Shown: one piece after another, positions 11,858-19,987 of the stretch | Layout of the letters: each line of letters begins with the position of its first letter | Position numbering within the stretch: position 1 is the stretch's first letter | Origin: Streptomyces griseoaurantiacus | Lineage (GTDB): Bacteria; Actinomycetota; Actinomycetes; Streptomycetales; Streptomycetaceae | Length of the DNA stretch: 64,000 nt | Direction: 5' to 3' | Assembly: GCA_014656015.1 (NCBI GenBank) | Contig: BNBP01000004.1 | Coordinates: 62,001 to 126,000 of the forward strand | Notes under the pieces: model-generated | What the model was told of the DNA's origin: nothing | Seen by the model: the letters and a program-made list of their open reading frames with translations, nothing else | The model's database searches: none | Position numbers and translations under genes: made by a program

Positions 11858-12637
11858 TCAGACCTCCAGGTCCACCACCACGGGCGCGTGGTCCGAGGCG
11901 CCCTTGCCCTTGCGCTCCTCGCGGTCCACGTAGGCGTCCTGCACGGCCTTGGCGAACGGCTCGTTGCCGTACACCAGGTCGATGCGCATGCCGCGGTTCT
12001 TGGGGAAGCAGAGCTGGCGGTAGTCCCAGTAGGTGTAGGGGTGGTCGTACTTCAGCGGGCGCGGGACCACGTCCGTCAGGCCCGCCTCGCGCAGGGAGGC
12101 GAGCGCGGCGCGCTCGGCCGGGGTGACGTGGGTGGAGCCCTCGAAGGCGGCGCGGTCGTAGACGTCCTCGTCGGTGGGGGCCACGTTGTAGTCGCCGAGG
12201 ACGGCGAAGGGACGGTCCCCCGCCGCGTCCCCGGCGACCGCCGCGCGCAGCGCCTCGAACCACTGAAGCTTGTAGGCGTAGTGCGGGTGGTCGACCTCTC
12301 GACCGTTGGGCACGTACACCGACCACACCCGGACCGGGCCGCAGGTCGCGGAGACCGCGCGGGGCTCCTGGACGCCCTCGTAACCGGGGTCCCCGGGGAG
12401 GCCCTTGACGACGTCCTCCAGACCGACGCGGGAGACCACCGCCACGCCGTTCCACCGGCCCGTCGCGTGCACCGCGGACTCGTAGCCCAGCTCGCGGAGG
12501 GCCTCGGACGGGAACTGCTCCTCGGTGGTCTTGGCCTCCTGCACGCACAGCACGTCCGTGCCGCTGCTCTCCAGCCAGGCGAGCAGCCGGGGCAGCCGAG
12601 CGGTGATCGAGTTCACGTTCCAGGTCGCGATGCGCAT
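11858..12637 (-). CDS. xth: Exodeoxyribonuclease III (AP endonuclease family)
   Basis: Cytoplasmic base-excision-repair nuclease, 259 aa. It carries the signatures of the exonuclease III/endonuclease-phosphatase fold: RIATWNVNSI (Asn), CVQEAKTTEEQFP (metal-binding Glu), VYVPNGRE, GDYNVAPTDEDVYD (Asp/Asn), YTYWDY, and the C-terminal SDHAPVVVDL with the catalytic Asp-His. Length and motifs are canonical. It faces the SGNH gene tail to tail. Confidence 0.94.
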   Translation of the reverse strand: MRIATWNVNSITARLPRLLAWLESSGTDVLCVQEAKTTEEQFPSEALRELGYESAVHATGRWNGVAVVSRVGLEDVVKGLPGDPGYEGVQEPRAVSATCGPVRVWSVYVPNGREVDHPHYAYKLQWFEALRAAVAGDAAGDRPFAVLGDYNVAPTDEDVYDRAAFEGSTHVTPAERAALASLREAGLTDVVPRPLKYDHPYTYWDYRQLCFPKNRGMRIDLVYGNEPFAKAVQDAYVDREERKGKGASDHAPVVVDLEV

Positions 12638-12726
12638 GCCCTACAAACTACCGGGCGGGTCCGACAACGCGTCCCGGACCGGCCTTCGTGCGGCCGCTCC
12701 CGGCACGCCGGCCGCGGGGCCCCGGC

Positions 12727-13362
12727 TCAGAGCTCGGCCGAGGTCCCGGATCCGAGCCGCAGGTGCTCCGTTCCCCCGAGGGCGCCGATCTGGTTGTCGT
12801 AGATCGGGCGGGCGACCTCCGTCAGGAGCCCGTCGTGGATGTCGTAGGCCCGCCGCGGCTTCACCTCGCGGACGTAGTCGATGACCTCGGCGATCTTGTT
12901 CCAAGGGGCCATCACCGGCAGCATCAGCGTCTCGACGGGCCGGTCGGGGACGGTGAGCGCGTCGCCGGGGTGGAAGACCGTGCCGCCGTCGATCAGATAG
13001 CCGACGTTGGTGATGCGCGGGATGTCCGGGTGGATCACCGCGTGCAGCTCGCCGTGCACCTGGACGTCGAAGCCCGCCGCGGTGAACGTGTCGCCGTGGC
13101 CCACCGTGCGCACCCGGCCGGGGAACGCCGCCGAGAGCTTCTCGGCGACCGCCCGCAGTGTCCAGACGCGTGCCTCCGGGTTGGCCTCCAGACCGGCCCG
13201 CAGCCTGCCCTCGTCGAAGTGGTCCGGGTGCTCGTGGGTGACCAGGATCGCGTCCGCGCCGACCGCCGCGTCCTCCTCGCTGAACCCGCCGGGATCGATG
13301 ACGAGGGTGCGCCCGTCCTTCTCGAGGCGGACGCAGGAGTGCGTCTTCTTCGTGAACTTCAT
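12727..13362 (-). CDS. Metallo-beta-lactamase-fold hydrolase (UlaG/RNase Z-like)
   Basis: Zinc-dependent hydrolase of the MBL superfamily, 211 aa. It begins MKFTKKTHSCVRLEKDG with the metal motif THEHPDHFDEGRL near residue 50, and later metal ligands in GELHAVIHPD, FHPGDAL and DIHDG. The substrate is not predictable. The ATG at 13362 lies 47 bp downstream of the pcaL stop, so co-transcription with pcaL is possible. The open frame continues far upstream only because it overlaps pcaL. Confidence 0.82.
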   Translation of the reverse strand: MKFTKKTHSCVRLEKDGRTLVIDPGGFSEEDAAVGADAILVTHEHPDHFDEGRLRAGLEANPEARVWTLRAVAEKLSAAFPGRVRTVGHGDTFTAAGFDVQVHGELHAVIHPDIPRITNVGYLIDGGTVFHPGDALTVPDRPVETLMLPVMAPWNKIAEVIDYVREVKPRRAYDIHDGLLTEVARPIYDNQIGALGGTEHLRLGSGTSAEL

Positions 13363-13409
13363 GGTTCCATCCTGCCCCCGCCGTGCCGCTCCGACGGCGC
13401 CTCGCGCGT

Positions 13410-14708
13410 TCACTCCTCCGGGGTGGTCTCCTCGCGGATCACCTGCTGGGCGACCCGGAAGGCGGCGTGCGCGGCGGGGATGCCGCAGTAGACGGCGGTC
13501 TGCAGCAGCACCTCCTTGATCTCGGCGGGGGTCAGCCCGTTGCGCAGGGCGGCGCGGACGTGCGGGGCGATCTCCTCCGTGTGGCCGCCGGCGACCAGCG
13601 CGCCGAGCGTGACACAACTGCGCGCGCGGCGGTCCAGGTCGGGGCGGTCCCAGACGTCGCCCCAGGCGTACCGGGTGACGAAGTCCTGGAAGTCGCCGGA
13701 GAACTCGTCCGCGGCGGACAGCACCTGGTCCACGTGCGCGTCCCCGAGCACCTCGCGGCGCACCTTGATCCCGGCCTCGTACGGGTCCCGCGGACCCACC
13801 TGCTCGGGCTGGGCGGCTGCCGGGGCGATCGCGGCGAGGGGGGTCGCCGTCGGGGCGGCGGCCGGCACCGGCGTCATCGGTACCGGCGGGATCGGGATGT
13901 GGCCGGTCGCCGTGTCGAACACCGGCTGCTGCCACGCGCTGGAGAAATGGCGCACCAGCAGGTCGGTGACGGCGCCGGGCTGTTCGACCGGGACGAGGTG
14001 GGAGGCTCCGGGGACGACCGCGAGCCGTGCGTCGGGGATGCCCGCGACCAGGGTGCGGGCCTCGGCCGGGCCGGTGACCTGGTCCTCGGAACCGGCCAGG
14101 ACGAGCGTGGGCACGCCGATGCGGCCGAGTTCGCCCCGCACGTCGAAGGTGGCCAGGGCCTCGCAGGCGGCGATGTAGCAGCCGGGGTCGGTGGTGCGGA
14201 CCATCTGCACCGCCCACTCGGTGATCGCGGGCTGCGCGGCGGCGAAACCGCCGGTGAACCAGCGCTCGGGAGACGTGCGGGCGATGGGGTCGAGCCCGTT
14301 GCTGCGCACGATCACCCCTCGCTGGCGGAACTCGTCCGCCGTGCCGAACCGGGGCGAGGCGGCGATCAGCACGAGGGAGGCGAGCCGCTCGGGGTGCCGC
14401 AGCGCCAGCTCGAGGCCCAGCGCCCCGCCGAACGCGCAGCCCGCGTACCCGAACCGCTGGACCCCGAGCGAGTCCAGCGTGGCCAGCAGCCGCCGGGCGA
14501 GGTCGCCGACGGACCCGCCCGGATGCGCGGGGGCGCCGCCGTGCCCGGGCAGATCGAACCGCAGCACTCGCCACTGCGCGGCCAGTTCGGGCACCTGACG
14601 GTCCCACATGTGCCATGTGGTGCCCAGTGAGGGACCGAGGATCAGGACGGGGGCGTCTTCCGGCCCGTCGAAGCGGTATTGCAGGGTGTTCGGTGGTGTC
14701 TCGCTCAC
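13410..14708 (-). CDS. pcaL: Fused 3-oxoadipate enol-lactonase / 4-carboxymuconolactone decarboxylase
   Basis: Bifunctional beta-ketoadipate-pathway enzyme, 432 aa. The alpha/beta-hydrolase PcaD part covers about residues 1-262, a Pro/Ala linker follows (PVPMTPVPAAAPTATP), and the PcaC decarboxylase covers about 305-425 (DEFSGDFQDFVTRYAWGDVW and the C-terminal GIPAAHAAFRVAQ). The acid and His of the hydrolase are visible in AGSEDQVTG and PGASHLVP. The nucleophile elbow, however, reads GCAFGG, with Cys where a Ser is normal. No other pca genes are in the window, so its pathway partners must lie elsewhere. Confidence 0.85.
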   Translation of the reverse strand: MSETPPNTLQYRFDGPEDAPVLILGPSLGTTWHMWDRQVPELAAQWRVLRFDLPGHGGAPAHPGGSVGDLARRLLATLDSLGVQRFGYAGCAFGGALGLELALRHPERLASLVLIAASPRFGTADEFRQRGVIVRSNGLDPIARTSPERWFTGGFAAAQPAITEWAVQMVRTTDPGCYIAACEALATFDVRGELGRIGVPTLVLAGSEDQVTGPAEARTLVAGIPDARLAVVPGASHLVPVEQPGAVTDLLVRHFSSAWQQPVFDTATGHIPIPPVPMTPVPAAAPTATPLAAIAPAAAQPEQVGPRDPYEAGIKVRREVLGDAHVDQVLSAADEFSGDFQDFVTRYAWGDVWDRPDLDRRARSCVTLGALVAGGHTEEIAPHVRAALRNGLTPAEIKEVLLQTAVYCGIPAAHAAFRVAQQVIREETTPEE

Positions 14709-14859
14709 CCGTCAGACCCTCTCATCCCTCACGGGATCTCACATGGCCGGTCCCCGTCTGACGGCTCTTGTCCCCTCTCTCTGCGACGGGCCCGGCACTG
14801 CCGGACCCCTCGGGGGGCCATCCGGACGGGCAGGTCGCTCGGCTGGAAGACCGCCAGGC

Positions 14860-15090
14860 TCACGCTTGCCCCTCCGTCGCACCCACGTGCGAGCTGTCCC
14901 GCATGGTGGCGTTGCCGCGAAGATCCTCGACGTCCGGCTTCACGTACCACGTCTTGGGCGTTCTCAGGTCCGGATGTCCGGCCCACCGCGCACGGATGTG
15001 ATCTGGCACACCGTTGTTGGCCAGGTAGGTGAGGCAGGACGAATGAGCATCGTAGAGACCGACTCGACGCAGACCGAAGCCTTCTCTTTG
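14860..15090 (-). pseudogene. Tyrosine recombinase (integrase) C-terminal remnant
   Basis: Reading the minus strand, 63 codons from 15051 to the stop at 14860 give a typical actinobacterial integrase tail: CLTYLANNGVPDHI, RARWAGHPDLRTPK and TWYVKPDVEDLRG, the last with the catalytic Tyr. A few more upstream codons (RRVGLYDA) fit the family. The expected HxxR box is replaced by YDAH, and the catalytic domain upstream is missing, so the gene is dead. No attachment-site repeat was found. Confidence 0.7.
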
Positions 15091-15310
15091 ACCTGGACAG
15101 CCTGATCCCGGGACGGCAGGGCCCGGAGGAAGCAGTCACAGGAGTCGACGTGGACGTCGGCCGCACCGGCACGGCGGAGGTGTTCCGCTGCGGGACGCCA
15201 CTCACGGTGCTGGTGGAGGCGTCCGCGCCACCGCCCCGGCTGATCGTCTTCGGCGCGCGCGGCAATCACGGTCGTGCGGGTCGGGGCGTCGCGCACAGAG
15301 AGGTCCGACA
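15080..15310 (+). pseudogene. XdhC/CoxI-family fragment with frameshift
   Basis: The frame containing VGRTGTAEVFRCGTPLTVLV and EASAPPPRLIVFGA (15150-15260) closely resembles the middle of XdhC-family molybdenum-hydroxylase maturation proteins, whose Rossmann domain starts PPPRMIVFGA. Around 15262 the match moves to another frame (AITVVRVGAS) and then stops. The N-terminal third and the Rossmann C-terminus are absent. The fragment abuts, and partly overlaps on the opposite strand, the integrase remnant. Confidence 0.6.
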
Positions 15311-15456
15311 TCCTCCGGCGGCGGGCCGGGCGGTGGGGGGCTCGTACTCCATGGCGACAGCCTGGTCACGGACCTCGCCCCGGGGGAGAGTTCGGTCTCA
15401 CCAGGTGACGATCGACGGTCTCGGCACGTCCATGCACATGCACATGCCCCGGGCGG

Positions 15457-15990
15457 TTACCCGGCAGTCCGGGGCGCAGAGGCACCGCCTTCCGGGACAT
15501 TCCGGGAGACGAGTGGGACGTACGGGGCGTCATCAACGGCGCCGAGGATGGAATGGAGCTGCCGCAAGGCGTCCTCCAGCGTCGCGGTCGGCACCACGGA
15601 CAGGAAGCGCTGGAGCGCAGTCGTCGCCGACGAGGTCGCGGCCCGGGCGGCAGCGACCCCCACAGGCGTCAGCCGTACGTTGTGGCTTCGTCCGTCCGAG
15701 GGGTCGGGGACGCGATGCACGAGCCCGCGGGCATCGAGCCTGCGCAAGACGTTGCTCAGACCACCGGTGGTCAGGAGCAGACGCGTCGTGAGTTCCTTTG
15801 GCCGCAGTTGGTAGGGGCTGCCCGCCGAACGCAGCGCTCCGAGCACGTCGAGCTCTGCGGAGGTGAGGCTCTGCGCTGCCAGGGTGGGGGCGATGGCCTG
15901 CTCGAGGAGGCCCTGCAGGCGCACGACGTGTTGGGAGAACGACAGCGCCAGGCGTTCGTCACCGGAAGCGTTCACGTTGTCGACGGTCAC
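15457..15990 (-). CDS. MarR-family transcriptional regulator
   Basis: Winged-helix DNA-binding protein of about 177 aa. The helix-turn-helix region reads LTSAELDVLGALRS, LRPKELTTRLLLTTGGLSNV and LRRLDARGLVHRVPDPSDGR, with the characteristic DPSDGR wing. The start is uncertain: the GTG at 15990 gives the fullest protein but has a poor ribosome-binding site; a GTG at 15975 is the alternative. It is divergent from the amidohydrolase gene, with a perfect 22-bp palindrome between them, so it probably represses that gene and itself. Confidence 0.82.
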   Translation of the reverse strand: MTVDNVNASGDERLALSFSQHVVRLQGLLEQAIAPTLAAQSLTSAELDVLGALRSAGSPYQLRPKELTTRLLLTTGGLSNVLRRLDARGLVHRVPDPSDGRSHNVRLTPVGVAAARAATSSATTALQRFLSVVPTATLEDALRQLHSILGAVDDAPYVPLVSRNVPEGGASAPRTAG

Positions 15991-16019
15991 GACTCCACAG
16001 TATCCGATAACACTTCCGT

Positions 16020-16041
16020 GATAGCTTTTGAGAAAGCTATC
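16020..16041. promoter_or_regulatory. Perfect palindrome, likely MarR operator
   Basis: GATAGCTTT-TGAG-AAAGCTATC is a perfect 9-bp inverted repeat with a 4-nt spacer, 16 bp before the amidohydrolase GTG and 30 bp before the marR start. Its A/T-rich core contrasts with the surrounding sequence. A transcription factor dimer bound here would cover the start region of the amidohydrolase transcript. Confidence 0.65.
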
Positions 16042-16056
16042 CGCAAAGGAGCCATC

Positions 16057-17124
16057 GTGCCTACTGTCACTGTGATCGACGGCGTCCGTGTGTTCACGGG
16101 CTACGGACTGACAGAGCCCCAGCGCGTCTACGTCGAGGGGACGAGCATCGCCGCCACAGGAACCCCGGACCTGGTGGTCGACGGTACGGGCAAGGTGCTG
16201 CTGCCGGGACTGATCGACTCTCACATCCACGTGCTCGGCCGGGCGGATCTGGAGAACCTGGCGAAGTGGGGTGTCACCACCGGGCTGGACATGGCGGCCT
16301 GGCCGCTCCCGTTCGTCGCCGACATGCGCGCGCAGACCGGCGTGGCCCAGATCCTCAGCGCGACGACTCCCGCGGTCGGCCCCGGCGGCAACCACGCCAA
16401 GATGCCCGGCTTCCCCGGTGACGGCATCGTCACGACCCCCCAGGAGGCGCGGGCGTTCGTCGAACGCCGGATCGCCGACGGCGCCGACTACATCAAGATC
16501 GTCACCGAGGCCGCCCCGCCGGCGGGCATGGACCAGCAGACCGTGAACGCGATCGTCGACACGGCGCACGAGCACGGCCGCATCGTCGTCGCGCACTCGG
16601 TCACCACCGGCGCCTTCCGGGTCGCGGTCGAAGCCGGTGTCGACATCAGCACGCACGCACCCCTGGACGCCGTCCTCGACGACGACACCGTTCAGCGCAT
16701 GCGGGACGCCGGGATGGTGTCCTCGCCCACCCTGACGATGATGCGTGGCATCGCGACAGCGCGGGCCACCGCAGGACTCAGGTACGAGTACGCGCGCGAC
16801 ACCGTGACCAAGTTCCATGAGGCGGGCATCCGGCTCCTGGTCGGCACCGACGCGAATTCCGCCGCAGGCGTCCCGTTCGCACCCAAGCACGGCGTCTCCC
16901 TGCACGACGAGTTGGGGCTCATGGCCGAGGCCGGGCTCACGCCCGTCGAAGCACTCCGCGGTGCCACCACACTCACCTCCCAGACGTTCGGCCTGGACGA
17001 TCGCGGCACGATCGAACCGGGAAAGCGCGCCGACCTGCTTCTCGTCGACGGCGACCCGACCACGGACGTCACCGCCACCCGCGACATCGTCGGTGTGTGG
17101 ATCAACGGGGAGCGCGTCCACTGA
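16057..17124 (+). CDS. Metal-dependent amidohydrolase (imidazolonepropionase/prolidase-like)
   Basis: Cytoplasmic amidohydrolase-superfamily enzyme, 355 aa, with an N-terminal beta-sandwich strand region and a TIM barrel. Metal and catalytic signatures: LPGLIDSHIHVLG, the carboxylated Lys in DYIKIVTEAAP, His in VAHSVTTG, STHAPLD, and Asp in VGTDANSAAGVPF. It starts with GTG at 16057, directly behind AAAGGAG (spacing 5). Control by the divergent MarR suggests an inducible catabolic or detoxifying role on a small cyclic amide or ester (inference). Confidence 0.87.
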   Translation: MPTVTVIDGVRVFTGYGLTEPQRVYVEGTSIAATGTPDLVVDGTGKVLLPGLIDSHIHVLGRADLENLAKWGVTTGLDMAAWPLPFVADMRAQTGVAQILSATTPAVGPGGNHAKMPGFPGDGIVTTPQEARAFVERRIADGADYIKIVTEAAPPAGMDQQTVNAIVDTAHEHGRIVVAHSVTTGAFRVAVEAGVDISTHAPLDAVLDDDTVQRMRDAGMVSSPTLTMMRGIATARATAGLRYEYARDTVTKFHEAGIRLLVGTDANSAAGVPFAPKHGVSLHDELGLMAEAGLTPVEALRGATTLTSQTFGLDDRGTIEPGKRADLLLVDGDPTTDVTATRDIVGVWINGERVH

Positions 17125-17204
17125 GCACGGCCACGGCTGTCGCCCAGATCGAGCAGGCCATCGTTCACGAACGGCAAGGCCGGGACCGCGGCTGGTGGGA
17201 GTGA
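17121..17204 (+). pseudogene. N-terminal fragment of a SnoaL/NTF2-like protein
   Basis: Right after the amidohydrolase stop, the frame starting at 17121 encodes about 27 residues ending at a TGA (17202-17204): AQIEQAIVHERQGRDRGWWE. I recognise this as the start of small SnoaL-like ring-fold proteins, which normally continue for about 110 more residues. The match ends at a run of ten C (17207-17216), where the IS3 remnant begins. Confidence 0.45.
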
Positions 17205-17237
17205 GGCCCCCCCCCCGCTGCGCGGGAGTGGCTGACC

Positions 17238-17357
17238 AGCAACTCAGGGCGGGTTGACGTGATTTCAGATTCACTGATTCGGTCGCTGCCTGGTTGGCGT
17301 GGCGCATCTCTTCGAACTCGATGGGGCTGAGGTAGCCGAGCCGCTTCTGGATGCCGG
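17238..17357 (-). mobile_element. IS3-family transposase 3' remnant
   Basis: On the minus strand about 40 codons match the extreme C-terminus of IS3-family OrfB: QKRLGYLSPIEFEEMRHANQ followed by AATESVNLKSRQPAL. The DDE catalytic domain and terminal repeats are absent. The piece lies between a C10 tract (17207-17216) and a G8 tract (17356-17363) and separates a truncated SnoaL-like gene from a truncated transporter. Confidence 0.65.
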
Positions 17358-17363
17358 GGGGGG

Positions 17364-17840
17364 TTCGCCGACCACCTCGCCCACGGCCTCGGTTTGGCCG
17401 CGTGGGCGGTCGGCCTGGTGCTGGGCGTACGCAACCTCTCCCGGCAGGGCATGTTCCGGCTCGGCGGAACGCTCGCCGACCGGATCGGCTACATGCCCAT
17501 GATCCTTACCGGCTGCACCCTGCGCACCGGGGCGTTCGCACTGCTGGCCTTCGCCGGCACCCTGCCCGCGCTGATCATCGCCTCGGCCGCCACCGGGTTC
17601 GCCGGCGCCCTGTTCAACCCGGCGGTTCGCGCCTACCTCGCGCAGGGCGCCGGGCAGCGCCGGGTCGAGGCGTTCGCCGCCTTCAACGTCTTCTACCAGG
17701 CGGGCATCCTCCTTGGCCCGCTCGCCGGGCTCGCCCTGCCCTTCCGGGCGGTGTGCGCCGTCTCGGCGGGCGCGTTCGGGGTGCTGGCCCTTGTGCAGGC
17801 CCGGGCCCTTCCCGCGCGGCGCCCGGAGCCGACGCGGTGA
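17364..17840 (+). pseudogene. Truncated MFS transporter
   Basis: About 158 codons of a major facilitator protein. The frame enters at FADHLAHGLGLAAWAVGLVL and includes the loop GGTLADRIGYMP, three or four hydrophobic helices and FAAFNVFYQAGILLGPLAGL. The first helix and the entire C-terminal half of a ~400-aa MFS protein are missing. The left break coincides with the G8 tract and the IS3 remnant, the right break with a reversed GNAT fragment. Confidence 0.7.
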
Positions 17841-18004
17841 GCCTCGATGCAATCAGGAGCGACCCGGTAGCCCACGACTGCAACTGCGTACTTACCCTGA
17901 CAGGCGCCTGAGCCACGCACAAGCCGCGCGAGCCGTTCGGCATCCCGCACGACGGACCTCCGTATCGTGACCGGCCGGCTGATCGGGGAAGTGCGTGAAC
18001 TCAT
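17834..18004 (-). pseudogene. N-terminal fragment of a GNAT acetyltransferase (paralogue of 34291-34779)
   Basis: From the ATG at 18004 the minus strand encodes about 57 residues (MSSRTSPISRPVTIRRSVVR ... VGYRVAPDCIEAHR) that align without gaps to the start of the intact acetyltransferase at 34779 (MSSRTSPAGRPIVIRRAVAG ... VEGYRVGQDYIEAHR). Similarity stops abruptly at the junction with the MFS fragment near 17835. The acetyl-CoA binding part is lost. Confidence 0.75.
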
Positions 18005-18136
18005 CGGGAAAGCATGTTGGACCGGGGTCCCGTCAGGATGTTCCTCGGCGGGGCCTCGCCGTCTCACCCCCTGCCACAGAGGGATCACACACGGGCAACG
18101 GATCATGCCGTCCCGCACTCCGGGTACCGTCATGGC

Positions 18137-19822
18137 ATGAGTCATCCGCACCCCGAGCTGAAAGCCGCCCCGCCCCTTCCCGAAGGAGGTCTGCGTGTCA
18201 CCGCCCTGGGCGGCCTCGGTGAGATCGGCCGCAACATGACCGTCTTCGAGCACGCGGGCAAGCTGCTCATCGTCGACTGCGGCGTGCTCTTCCCCGAGGA
18301 GACCCAGCCCGGCGTGGACGTGATCCTGCCGGACTTCACCTCGATCCGGGACCGGCTGGACGACATCGTGGCCGTGGTCCTCACCCATGGCCACGAGGAC
18401 CACATCGGCGGCGTGCCGTACTTGCTGCGCGAGCGGTCCGACATCCCGGTCGTCGGCTCCAAGCTGACGCTGGCGTTCCTGGATGCCAAGCTCAAGGAAC
18501 ACGGCATCCGGCCGCGCACGGTGCGGGTACGGGAGGGCGACCGGCGCGGCTTCGGGCCCTTCGACTGCGAGTTCGTGGCGGTCAACCACTCCATCCCCGA
18601 CAGCCTCGCGGTCGCGATCCGCACCAGGGCCGGGATGGTGCTGCACACCGGCGACTTCAAGATGGACCAGTTCCCACTCGACGACCGCATCACCGATCTG
18701 CGCGCCTTCGCCCGCCTCGGCGAGGAGGGCGTGGACCTGTTCCTCACCGACTCCACCAACGCCGAAGTACCCGGCTTCACCACCTCCGAGCGTGAGCTGA
18801 ATCCGGCGATCGAGCAGGTGATGCGCACCGCGCCGCGCCGGGTCATCGTCTCCAGCTTCGCCAGCCATGTGCACCGCATCCAGCAGGTCCTGGACGCCGC
18901 CCACCAGCACGGCCGCAAGGTCGCCTTTGTCGGCCGTTCGATGGTCCGCAACATGGGCATCGCGCGTGACCTGGGCTATCTGAAGGTCCCCTCCGGTCTG
19001 GTCGTGAGCACGAAGGAGCTGGAGAAGCTCCCGGACCACAAGATCACTCTGGTGTGCACCGGCTCCCAGGGCGAACCGATGGCCGCGCTGTCACGGATGG
19101 CCAACCGCGACCACGTGATCCGCATCGGCAAGGGCGACACCGTCCTGCTCGCCAGCTCCCTCATCCCCGGCAACGAGAACGCCATCTACCGGGTGATCAA
19201 CGGACTCACCCGGTGGGGCGCCCACGTGGTCCACAAGGGCAACGCCAAGGTGCACGTCTCCGGGCACGCCAGCGCCGGCGAACTCGTCTACTGCTACAAC
19301 ATCGTCAAACCCCGCAACGTCATGCCCGTGCACGGCGAATGGCGCCACCTGCGGGCCAACGCCGACCTCGCCATCCGCACCGGTGTCGACCCCGACCGGG
19401 TCGTCATCGCCGAGGACGGCGTCGTCGTCGACCTCGTCGACCGACGCGCGTCCATCACCGGCAAGGTCCCCGCCGGCAACGTCTACGTGGACGGCATGGA
19501 AGTCGGCGGCGCCACCGAAGCGTCCCTCAAGGACCGCCTCGCCCTCGCCGCCGAAGGCGTGGTCACGGTGGTGGCGATCGTCGACGCGGACACCGGCGCC
19601 CTCGCCGAGGCCCCCGACTTCCTGGCCCGGGGCTTCGTCCACGACGACGCCACCTTCGAGCCCGTCATCCCCGTCATCGAGAAGACCCTGGCCACCGCAG
19701 CCGAGGAAGGCGTCGGGGAGGCGCGGCAGCTCGAACAGCTCGTCGCCCGCGCCGTGGCGAACTGGGCGTTCCGTACCTATCGCCGCAAGCCCCTCATCAT
19801 CCCCGTCATCATCGACGCCTGA
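18137..19822 (+). CDS. rnj: Ribonuclease J
   Basis: Metallo-beta-lactamase/beta-CASP ribonuclease of 561 aa for RNA processing and decay. It has GGLGEIGRNMTVFE, the zinc motif VVLTHGHEDHIGGVPYLL (~residue 80), GDFKMDQ, FASHVHRIQQ, the beta-CASP signature VCTGSQGEPMAALSRMANRD, VSGHAS, VMPVHGEWRH and a C-terminal domain ending KPLIIPVIIDA. The ATG at 18137 gives the canonical MSHPHPELK beginning. All catalytic motifs are intact although the gene sits among truncated genes. It may be a second copy beside the usual dapA-linked one (inference). Confidence 0.92.
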   Translation: MSHPHPELKAAPPLPEGGLRVTALGGLGEIGRNMTVFEHAGKLLIVDCGVLFPEETQPGVDVILPDFTSIRDRLDDIVAVVLTHGHEDHIGGVPYLLRERSDIPVVGSKLTLAFLDAKLKEHGIRPRTVRVREGDRRGFGPFDCEFVAVNHSIPDSLAVAIRTRAGMVLHTGDFKMDQFPLDDRITDLRAFARLGEEGVDLFLTDSTNAEVPGFTTSERELNPAIEQVMRTAPRRVIVSSFASHVHRIQQVLDAAHQHGRKVAFVGRSMVRNMGIARDLGYLKVPSGLVVSTKELEKLPDHKITLVCTGSQGEPMAALSRMANRDHVIRIGKGDTVLLASSLIPGNENAIYRVINGLTRWGAHVVHKGNAKVHVSGHASAGELVYCYNIVKPRNVMPVHGEWRHLRANADLAIRTGVDPDRVVIAEDGVVVDLVDRRASITGKVPAGNVYVDGMEVGGATEASLKDRLALAAEGVVTVVAIVDADTGALAEAPDFLARGFVHDDATFEPVIPVIEKTLATAAEEGVGEARQLEQLVARAVANWAFRTYRRKPLIIPVIIDA

Positions 19823-19987
19823 GCCACAGCCCGGCAGCACGGTCCCGTTCCGGCCGCGGCGCCGCCGGCATCGAGGTCGGGCACAGGGTCGGCAGCCACC
19901 CCAGCAGGTCGGGATGGCACCGCACTCCACATGAGGGGTCATCGAAAACACATGAGTGAGTGGGCGGGGCCCGCCGCGTTGTCGTGG

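Noticed and set aside
15991..17307. Minus-strand frame through the amidohydrolase region joined to MarR
   Set aside because: The part opposite the amidohydrolase has no family features. Only the last 177 codons are the regulator.
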